A stretch of 64,000 nucleotides of DNA, from contig NC_066549.1 in NCBI RefSeq assembly GCF_024679095.1, positions 6,406,920 to 6,470,919 on the forward strand, read 5' to 3'. This document shows, piece by piece, positions 54,359-64,000 of the stretch; position 1 is the first letter of the stretch, and the number at the start of each line of letters is the position of its first letter. The notes beneath the pieces were generated by a model that was not told the origin of the DNA, did not search any database, and was given only the letters and a program-made list of their open reading frames with translations. This DNA comes from Eriocheir sinensis. Lineage: Eukaryota > Arthropoda > Malacostraca > Decapoda > Varunidae. Both the position numbers and the translations under genes were made by a program.

Positions 54359-54625
54359 ACAACGACAGCCACAAGCAACCTGTACAGCTGGGGCTATAGA
54401 GGCAGTAGTTCCATGGCCTAACCAGCCCCTGAAACACTGAAGAAGGAGAAGGAGGCGTGACTGTAAGTACATGATGTTGTTAGGTGATCTAAGGCTGTAT
54501 TCACACCAAAAGAGTTAAGATTGTCGTCTAAGGACATTTTTGACAAGCTGAGTGACGTAGAAGGGGAGCATGGGCGTGTTGGAGATGATAGACTTGACTA
54601 ACTACTGACGTTCAGATGGAGTAAA

Positions 54626-54789
<164 letters not shown>

Positions 54790-54845
54790 CAAACATACCA
54801 ATAATCATTGTACACATGAGTAGGGGGATAGTAAACATACTGAAT

Positions 54846-56022
54846 ACCGTATTTCCTGCTGTATAAAACACTTTTTTTTTCAAAAAAGAAGATTCGATAA
54901 ATCACCATGCGTCTTATACGCCGATGGTTAGGTTTTGATAGGCCTAGGGGTTATTGTTACTGGTACGAAACCAACACCCAAAACACCTCTGTTTGACACT
55001 CGTTCCCTGATGTCCCCAGAATGAAATATACCGTATTTTTCAGCGTGTAACACGCACTTTTTTTCACTCAGAAAATGCCAAAAAGTTACCCCTGCATGGT
55101 ATATGCCGAAGGTTCAAATTTTGATTGATTTGAACAATGAATAGTGTGATGCAATAGAAAAGGAAAGTGTGAATAAGCAGAAGAGAGGAGGAGGACATGT
55201 GAAGTGATAAAACCTTACAGGTCACAAGAAGAAGAAGACGTGCCACATGTGAGAGCTGAGGCGCGGCGTGAACACGAAATACAACACACAACACCGCTGT
55301 GGTGCGCCAGTTACCAGTATGCTGGGTACCTTGGCGGTAATGGATAAAGCAGCAATTACACGGGAACAGTATTGGTGGAGCAGGGTGCTGCGTTACAGGA
55401 ATCTGCTCGGTGATCGTGGGGCGGACTTGGGCGGATTAGTCTGGAGCTACTTCTGCTGTGCAGTGGCCTGGTCAGCTGACATTTTCTGTGATACACGTTA
55501 AAAAAAAAAGAAAAAAAGGATATCCATGGATGACTAAAGTGTTTATTGTAAATGCATTTTTCCTTCTCTTTGTAAAAATAACTATTAAAACATAATATGA
55601 TTGAAAGAAATTAATCAACATCAATTTCTACTTGAAAGTAGGTATACAGTCCCTTAAAGTCAAGATCAAGACCAAGATTGCCCATCGAATGTGGCATCCC
55701 TGTGTGATTAGTTCCCTCAGCAGTTCAGCGAAAATTACTGCTTGCACACTGCACAGTGAGTGAATCTACCAACCAACCCTTTTGTTTACCATTTCAGTCA
55801 CAACTGCTCGGGGTAAAAGCACTGTAATTGTTCAACCAACACACTTGGAACACAGAGAAGGGCACAAAGCAACATATGTTATCATAGTCATAATTGTAAG
55901 TAAGGTTATCATAGTCATAGTTTAGGGAATATGTGGAGTTTTTTATATTTTTTTTATAAATATATCTTGCCAAATCATGGGTGCGTCTTATACTCCGGTG
56001 TGTCTCATACAGCGGGAAATAT
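54846..56022. mobile_element. Inverted-repeat element with a nested related end
   Basis: ATTTCCTGCTGTATAAAACAC (54851-54871) pairs with the inverse of GTGTCTCATACAGCGGGAAAT, ending 56020. A second end-like sequence (ATACCGTATTTTTCAGCGTG, about 55029) lies inside, and GCGTCTTATAC motifs occur near both ends (about 54910 and 55984). ATACCGTATTT-type ends are known from short DNA transposons in many animals. No intact transposase is visible between them. Confidence 0.5.
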
Positions 56023-56024
56023 GA

Positions 56025-57720
56025 TATATAGCAGGACGTTCTTTAGTTAAATTTATCATGAGGTCCACTTGTATGATGAAGGAAATAGGCCCGGTGCATC
56101 TGTGACTTGACATAATGCAATTTGAATTGGCCTGACTCGTCTAGTGGGAAGAGGTACTGAGAAAATACATCAGAGTAAATGTACTTTAGAGAGGCAATCC
56201 AAGATGAGCCATGACACTTCTTGACTGGACTTTACTTGACTCATTTGGTGAAAATGGTGCCTAAATTTAATTACTCTCCAAGTCTGCTTAGTATTTATCT
56301 ATTTTAGCATCCATTGCACTCTTGAGTTTGACATCTTTTTAACTGATAAATCTTATTGCATATGCTCCTCATCTGGTTTATTACCATTTCTTGCAAAAAG
56401 ACCCCCTTAATCCACCCTTGGGTGGTGATGTTAACTCTGATTAGATTTGTTGAGGTAAGGTGCATTTTTTTATTTAATTAATACCTACTTGTGACACCCT
56501 TCACAATGCACTGTTTCTTATATGGTAGTTGAGGCAGTGGGTCACTTTGGCAGTGGCAGAGTCTACCCTCCTTGTGGTCTTGCAAAGGCTTAAATTCTCA
56601 TTTTACCTTACATCTACATATTGTGAGGATGAGACTTACTTCTGGTGAGCTTTGATGTGTTTGTTTTTAATTTGCACTGTTTTTTCATGAGAATAACTCA
56701 TTTTTTGTGAAGGGGTGAGAGAAATTTGGAACACTAATGATTTCCACAGGAAACATTCAGCGGATTAATTAAAAACACTTCAAAACTTACCAGAAATAAA
56801 GGGCTTCATCTGCCATCATGAGATGGGTGAGCTTTTAGATAGTTACCAACTTTTTCTGTAGTTATTATTTCATTATTACACCCAAATCACTCAGATGGTT
56901 AACACTTTCTGATATGTTATAGTGTTCTATTCATCACTTTAAGGTAAAATCTATAACTTCACCAGTCACATAATGGCATACAAAGAAACTGTTCATGTTG
57001 GGTAAGTTTTTATGTTTTTATAATTAAGTTGCTAACTAATCCTTGCAGAAGTCACTAGTTTCCCAAATTTCCCTTCCCCATCCAAAAAACTAGTGATTTA
57101 TGCATATACTGTATGTACAGGCAAAAATACCACAAGCCCTCACAAGATCATGAGGAGGAGGAATTCTCCTGCCATTGAAGTGACCCACTACCTTGACAGA
57201 TTCAACTATTTTAATGACAATAGGTTACTATTTTAGCAGTGATTGGCTACTATTTTAAGTCATTAGCTAGTGTTTAAGCAGTATATAATGGGCCACTTTA
57301 TGAGTAGCAATGGTTCGCTGTTTTAATGGCAATAATTTGCTGTATAAGCTACTATTTTAGCAGCAATAGGTTGCTATTTCAGGATTGATAGGTTACTATT
57401 TTAGGCTTGTCTGTAGTGTTGTCCATGACAGCCTTCCAGTCTTACCAGGAACTGCACACAGAAAACCTTGTCCGTGTTGCCTTCCAATTGATCATCGGTG
57501 GCACCATGTAATAGGACCAAGTTGGACTTGTATTTATTTTTAGTTGCCCTGCAGTTTCAGCACAGTGGTCTGTCAAAGATAAGGGGTCTTTTGGTCTACC
57601 TTGTAATCAAGGAGGAGGACCTGTATTCCTGATAAGGACCAATGTTTATAGTCATATTGGATTTTTTTCTGGTCTTTGTAATTTGTTTTCATGCCTTCAA
57701 GACAAAATTTTCCTTTCAAA
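56025..57720. other. Sequence before the second gene's exon
   Basis: AT-rich. A degenerate series of AGGTTACTATTTTAG/TTGCTATTTTAG phrases at 57200-57410 looks like an old short-period repeat. No exon supported. Confidence 0.4.
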
Positions 57721-57721
57721 G

Positions 57722-57830
57722 GATATATAGTTTGAAGATGGATGGTGGGCCACTGCCAGAGACACGTCAAGTGTTATGCCAACACCTGCGTGCCAAAGTT
57801 CATTATCTCCATCCGGCTCTTGTTGATCAG
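57722..57830 (+). CDS. Exon of an unidentified second gene (coding from 57738 if it is the first exon)
   Basis: The acceptor ACAAAATTTTCCTTTCAAAG ends at 57721 and the donor CAG|GTAAGTAC at 57831 is near-perfect. The ATG at 57738 opens MDGGPLPETRQVLCQHLRAK, then VHYLHPALVDQ, 31 codons ending in phase 0. The frame is also open upstream to the acceptor (IYSLK), so it could be an internal exon. Amphipathic, soluble-looking sequence with no family I recognise. The rest of the gene would lie beyond the minisatellite, outside the window. Confidence 0.55.
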
Positions 57831-58162
57831 GTAAGTACAGTATTTGGCTTAATTTGATTGCAACCCCAACTAAAAAATTATTTCCTGATTACATTTTTAA
57901 GCACTAATCCATGTAGGGGTGCATTTACCTTGCTGGTAGTTAAATAGTAAGCAAGGATGATTATGGAACAGTGGAAAGCTATGATGCATTGGATGGTCAG
58001 TGATAAGAGGCCTTGATGGTCGTTTTGTTGGCTGATCAAATTAAGGATTATGAAAATTAAATTTTGTAAAATTCTTGCACTAGTTATCAGTTTACCCTGT
58101 ACAGAAATAGACAAGTTTTGGGATGAGGTTATATGGATGGTATGGTATATATACTCGCATGT

Positions 58163-61100
58163 GTGGTGGATAAGGGAAGGGTTGGTAATGGGACAGGTGG
58201 ATAGGGGAAGGATTGGTAATGGGACTGGTGGATAGGGGAAGGGTTGGTAATGGGACTGGTGGATAGGGGAAGGATTGGTAATGGGACTGGTGGATAGGGG
58301 AAGGATTGGTAATGGGACTGGTGGATAGGGGAAGGGTTTGTAATGGGACTGGTGGATAGGGGAAGGATTGGTAATGGGACTGGTGGATAGGGGAAGGGTT
58401 GGTAATGGGACAGGTGGATAGGGGAAGGATTGGTAATGGGACTGGTGGATAGGTGAAGGGTTGGTAATGGGACAGGGGGATATGGGAAGCATTGGTAATG
58501 GGCCGGGTGGATAGGGAAGGATTGGTAATGGGACTGGTGGATAGGGTAAGGGTTGGTAATGGGACGGGTGGATAGTGGAAGGGTTGGTAATGGGACTGGT
58601 GGATTGGGGAAGGATTGGTAATGGGACTGGTGGATATGGGAAGGATTGGTAATGGGACTGGTGGATAGGGGAAGGATTGGTAATGGGACAGGTGGATAGG
58701 GGATGGATTGGTAATGGGACTGGTGGATAAGGGAAGGGTTGGTAATGGGACAGGTGGATAGGTGAAGGATTGGTAATGGGACTGGTGGATAGGGGAAGGG
58801 TTGGTAATGGGACTGGTGGATAGGAGAAGGATTGGTAATGGGACTGGTGGATAGGGGAAGGATTGGTAATGGGACTGGTGGATAGGAGAAGGATTGGTAA
58901 TGGGACTGGTGGATAGGGGAAGGATTGGTAATGGGACTGGTGGATAGATAAGGATTGGTAATGGGACTGGTGGATAGGGGAAGGATTGGTAATGGGACTG
59001 GTGGATAGGGGAAGGGTTGGTAATGGGACTGGTGGATAGGTGAAGGATTGGTAATGGGACAGGTGGATAGGGGAAGGATTGGTAATGGGACTGGTGGATA
59101 GGGGAAGGGTTGGTAATGGGACTGGTGGATAGGGGAAGGGTTGGTAATGGGACTGGTGGATAAGGGAAGGATTGGTAATGGGACTGGTGGATAGGGGAAG
59201 GGTTGGTAATGGGACTGGTGGATAGGGAATGGATTGGTAATGTGACTGGTGGATAGGGTAAGGATTGGTAATGGGACTGGTGGATAGGGGAAGGGTTGGT
59301 AATGGGACTGGTGGATAGGGGAAGGTTTGGTAATGGGACTGGTGGATATGTGAAGGATTGGTAATGGGACTGGTGGATAGCGGAAGGGTTGGTAATGGTA
59401 CTGGTGGATAGGGGAAGGGTTGGTAATGGCACTGGTGGATAGGGAAGGACTGGTAATGGGCCTGCTGGATAGGCGAAGGATTGGTAATGGGACTGGTGGA
59501 TAAGGGAAGGGTTGGTAATGGGACTGGTGGATAGGGGAAGGGTTGGTAATGGGACTGGTGGATAGGGGAAGGATTGGTAATGGGACTGGTGGATAGGGGA
59601 AGGATTGGTAATGGGACTGGTGGATAGGGGAAGTATTGGTAATGGGACTGGTGGATAGGGTAAGGGTTGGTAATGGGACTGGTGGATAGGGGAAGGGTTG
59701 TTTTTGGGTGTGGTGGCTAGGGGATGGTTTGGTTATGGGACTGGTGGAGAGGGGAAGGATTGGTAATGGGACTGGTGGATAGGGGAAAGATTGGTAATGG
59801 GACTGGTGGATAGGGGAAGGGTTGGTAATGGGACTGGTGGATAGGGGAAGGATTGGTAATGGGACTGGTGGATAGGTGAAGGATTGTTAATGGGAGTGGT
59901 TGATAAGGAAAGGGTTGGTAATGGGACTGGTGGATAGGGAAGGATTGGTAATGGGACTGGTGGATAGGGAAGGATTGGTAATGGACTGGTGGATAGGGAA
60001 GGGTTGGTAATGGGACTGGTGGATAGGGAAGGATTGGTAATGGGACTGGTGGATAGGGAAGGGTTGGTAATGGGACTGGTGGATAGGGAAGGATTGGTAA
60101 TGGGACTGGTGGATAGGGAAGGGTTGGTAATGGGACTGGTGGATAGGGAAGGGTTGGTAATGGGACTGGTGGATAGGGGAAGGTTGGTAATGGGACTGGT
60201 GGATAGGGAAGGATTGGTAATGGGACTGGTGGATAGGGAAGGGTTGGTAATGGGACTGGTGGATAGGGAAGGATTGGTAATGGGACTGGTGGATAGGGAA
60301 GGATTGGTAATGGGACTGGTGTATAGGGAAAGGATTGGTAATGGGACTGGTGGATAGGGGAAGGGTTGGTAATGGGACTGGTGGATAGGGGAAGGATTGG
60401 TAATGGGACTGGTGGATAGGGTAAGGATTGGTAATGGGACTGGTGGATAGGGGAAGGATTGGTAATGGGACTGGTGGATAGGGACAGGTGTGGTAATGGG
60501 ACTGGTGGATAGGGGAAGGATTGGTAATGGGGCTGGTGGATAGGGGAAGGATTGGTAATGGGACTGGTGGATAGAAGGATTGGTAATGGGACTGGTGGAT
60601 AGGAGAAGGATTGGTAATGGGACTGGTGGATAGGGGAAGGATTGGTAATGGGACTGGTGGATAGGGGAAGGATTGGTAATGGGACTGGTGGATAGGGGAA
60701 GGGTTGGTAATGGGACTGGTGGATAGGAGAACGATTGGTAATGGGACTGGTGGATAGGGGAAGGGTTGGTAATGGGACTGGTTGATGGGGAAGGATTGGT
60801 AATGGGACTGGTGGATAGGGGAAGGATTGGTAATGGGACTGGTGGATAGGGGAAGGGTTGGTAATGGGACTGGTGGATAGGGGAAGTATTGGTAATGGGA
60901 CTGGTGGATAGGGGAAGGATTGGTAATGGGACTGGTGGATAGGGGAAGGATTGGTAATGGGACTGGTGGATAGGGGAAGGATTGGTAATGGGACAGGTGG
61001 ATAGGGGAAGGATTGGTAATGGGACTGGTGGATAGGGGAAGGATTGGTAATGCGACAGGTGGATACGGGAAGGATTGGTAATGGGACTGGTGGATAGGGG

Positions 61101-64000
61101 AAGGGTTGGTAATGGGACAGGTGGATAGGGAAGGATTGGTAATGGGACTGGTGGATAGGGAAGGGTTGGTAATGGACTGGTGGATAGGGAAGGTTGGTAA
61201 TGGGACTGGTGGATAGGGAAGGATTGGTAATGGGACTGGTGGATAGGGAAGGGTTGGTAATGGGACTGGTGGATAGGGAAGGATTGGTAATGGGACTGGT
61301 GGATAGGGAAGGTTGGTAATGGGACTGGTGGATAGGGGAAGGTTAGGTAATGGGACTGGTGGATAGGGGAAGGATTGGTAATGGGACTGGTGGATAGGGA
61401 AGGATTGGTAATGGGACTGGTGGATAGGGAAGGGTTGGTAATGGGACTGGTGGATAGGGAAGGATTGGTAATGGGACTGGTGGATAATGGGACTGGTGGA
61501 TAGGGAATGGGACTGGTGGAACTGGTGGATAGGGAAGGTTGGTAATGGGACTGGTGGATACTGGTGGATAGGGAAGGGTTGGTAATGGGACTGGTGGATA
61601 GGGGAAGGATTGGTAATGGGACTGGTGGATAGGGGAAGGATTGGTAATGGGACTGGTGGATAGGGGAAGGATTGGTAATGGTACTGGTGGATAGGGGAAG
61701 GATTGGTAATGGGACTGGTGGATAGGGCAAGGGTTGGTAATGGGACTGGTGGATAGGGGAAGGATTGGTAATGGGACTGGTGGATAGGGAAGGATTGGTA
61801 ATGGGACTGGTGGATAGGGGAAGGTTTGGTAATGGGACTGGTGGATAGTGGAAGGGTTGGTAATGGGACTGGTGGATAGGGGAAGGATTGGTAATGGGAC
61901 TGGTGGATAGGGGAAGGATTGGTAATGGGACTGGTGGATAGGGGATTGTTTTGTAATGGGTCTGGTGGATAGGGGAAGGGTTGGTAATGGGACTGGTGGA
62001 TAGGGGAAGGATTGGTAATGGGACTGGTGGATAGGGAAAGGATTGGTAATGGGACTGGTGGATAGAGGAAGGATTGGTAATGGTACTGGTGGATAGGGAA
62101 AGGATTGGTAATGGGACCGGTGGATAGGTGAAGGATTGGTAATGGGACTGGTGGATAGGTGAAGGATTGGTAATGGGACTGGTGGATAAGGGAAGGATTG
62201 GTAATGGGAATGGTGGATAAGGGAAGGATTGGTAATGGGACTGGTGGATAGGGGAAGGATTGGTAATGGGACTGGTGGATAGGTGAAGGTTTGGTAATGG
62301 GACTGGTGGATATGGGAAGGATTGGTAATGGGACTGGTGGATAGGGGAAGGGTTGGTAATGGGACAGGTGGATAGGGAAAGGATTGGTAATGGGACTGGT
62401 GGATATGGGACGGATTTGTAATGGGACTGGTGGATATGGGAAGGATTGGTAATGGGGCTGGTGGATAGGGGAAGGATTGGTAATGGGACTGGTGGATAGG
62501 GAAGGATTGGTAATGGGACTGGTGGATAGGGAAAGGGTTGGTAATGGGACTGGTGGATAGGGGAAGGATTGGTAATGGGACAGGTGGATAGGGGAAGGAT
62601 TGGTAATGGGACTGTAGGATAGGGGAATGGTAGGTAATGGGACTGGTGGATAATGGAAGGATTGGTAATGGGACTGGTGGATAGGTGAAGGGTTGGTAAT
62701 GGGACTGGTGGATAGGGGAAGGATTGGTAATGGGACTGGTGGATAGGGGAAGGATTGGTAATGGGACTGGTGGATAGGGTAAGGTTTGGTAATGGGACTG
62801 GTGGATAGGGGAAGGATTGGTAATGGGACTGGTGGATAGGGAAGGGTTGGTAATGGGACTGGTGGATAGGGAAGGATTGGTAATGGGACTGGTGGATAGG
62901 GAAGGATTGGTAATGGGACTGGTGGATAGGTGAAGGGTTGGTAATGGGACTGGTGGATAGGGAGAGGATTGGTAATGGGACTGGTGGATAGGGGAAGGGT
63001 TGGTAATGGGACTGGTCGATAGAGGAAGGATTGGTAATGGGACTGGTGGATAGGGAAGGATTGGTAATGGGACTGGTGGATAGGGAAGGATTGGTAATGG
63101 GACTGGTGGATAGGGGAAGGATTGGTAATGGGACTGGTGGATAGGGAAGGGTTGGTAATGGGACTGGTGGATAGGGAAGATTGGTAATGGGACAGGTGGA
63201 TAGGGGAAGGATTGGTAATGGGACTGGTGAAGAGCGGAAGGATTGGTAATGGGACTGGTGGATAGGGGAAGGGTTGGTAATGGGACTGGTGGATAGGGCA
63301 TGGTTTGTAAAGGGAATTGTGGATAGGGGAAGGAATGGTAATGGGACTGGTGGATAGGTGAAGGGTTGGTAATGGGACTGGTGGATAGGGTTAGGATTGG
63401 TAATGGGACTGGTGGATAGGGGAAGGGTTGGTAATGGGACTGGTGGATAGGGGAAGGGTTGGTAATGGGACTGGTGGATAGGGGAAGGAGTGGAAATGGG
63501 ACTGGTGGATAGGGGAATGGGACTGGTGGATAGGGAAGGATTGGTAATGGGACTGGTGGCTAGGGGAAGGATTGGTAATGGGACTGGTGGATAGGGGAAG
63601 GGTTGGTAATGGGACTGGTGGATAAGGGAAGGATTGGTAATGGGACTGGTGGATAGGGGAAGGATTGGTAATGGGACTGGTGGATAGTGGAAGGATTGGT
63701 AATGGGACTGGTGGTTATGGGAAGGGTTGGTAATGGGACTGGTGGATAGGGGAAGGATTGGTAATGGGACTGGTGGAATGGGGAAGGATTGGTAATGGGA
63801 CTGTTGGATAGGGGAAGGATTGGTAATGGGACTGGTGGATAGGGGAAGGATTGGTAATGGGACTGGTGGATATGGGAAGGGTTGGTAATGGGACAGGTGG
63901 ATAGGGGAAGGATTGGTAATGGGACTGGTGGATATGGGAAGGATTGGATATTGGACTGGTGGATATGTGAAGTATTGGTAATGGGACTGGTGGATATGGG
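58163..64000 (+). repeat. Large 31/30-bp minisatellite, continuing past the window end
   Basis: More than 5.8 kb (about 188 units by length) of GGACTGGTGGATAGGGG followed by AAGG(A/G)TTGGTAATG. Most units are 31 bp (four G); runs of 30-bp units (three G) cluster at about 59930-60330, 61110-61300, 61390-61570 and near 63040-63180. Scattered point variants (GGAT/GGGT, ACTGG/ACAGG, TAGGG/TATGG) and one scrambled spot at 61480-61570. Minus-strand frames of 446, 665 and 652 codons arise because no phase of the unit contains a stop on that strand. It starts about 330 bp after the exon at 57722. Confidence 0.95.

Noticed and set aside
59989..60357. Plus-strand 122-codon frame of a decapeptide repeat (MGLVDREGLV type)
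   Set aside because: Appears only where units are 30 bp long and therefore hold frame; a property of the repeat.
58092..63301. Minus-strand reading frames of 446, 665 and 652 codons encoding Ser/Pro/Thr/Gln/His/Tyr repeats (mucin- or silk-like)
   Set aside because: They lie wholly in the 31/30-bp minisatellite. No phase of the unit has a stop on that strand, so open frames arise automatically. There is no start context, signal peptide or splice site, and the phase drifts with each 30/31-bp switch.

Overview
This window is animal nuclear DNA. It has introns with GT/AG splice sites, very dense and long simple repeats (CT, AT and AC runs up to about 210 bp), decayed LINE reverse transcriptases, tRNA-derived SINEs and many short inverted-repeat transposons. 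The repeat mix resembles what I know of decapod crustacean genomes, crabs in particular. That placement is an inference from pattern, not a database match.

One multi-exon gene can be read with confidence. It runs on the + strand from 16685 to about 44903 and encodes a Golgi membrane protein of the GOLM1/GOLM2 (GP73/CASC4) family: a short basic cytosolic tail, one signal-anchor helix ending FNYW..SS.H, a long luminal coiled coil (exons at 16.7, 19.2, 20.1, 22.6 and 25.4 kb), then a Pro/Gln/Glu-rich luminal region. The luminal region is built from five consecutive exons (26.6, 28.7, 29.9, 32.7, 34.2 kb) that all begin and end in phase 1 and are multiples of three, so any of them can be skipped without a frameshift. 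Two alternative last coding exons (42.0 and 44.5 kb) also accept phase 1 and give different acidic C-termini. The gene's introns hold most of the transposons seen here.

Layout: 1-8.5 kb is non-coding with a SINE, twin AT runs, two 8-bp-TSD hAT-type MITEs, a fold-back element and a 31-bp tandem array. A possible first coding exon of a leftward gene lies at 8.57-8.62 kb. 8.8-16.6 kb is non-coding, with AC/CT runs and a 129-bp tandem array at 11.9-12.8 kb. 16.7-44.9 kb is the GOLM-family gene. 45-57.7 kb is AT-rich intergenic sequence with MITEs, a probable Gypsy-type LTR at 52.65-53.12 kb, a SINE, and a nested inverted-repeat element at 54.85-56.02 kb. A short exon with a near-perfect donor (57722-57830, +) appears to start or continue a second gene. 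From 58.16 kb to the window end the sequence is one 31/30-bp minisatellite of more than 5.8 kb, probably inside that second gene's intron. The very long minus-strand reading frames over it are a by-product of the repeat and are not genes.
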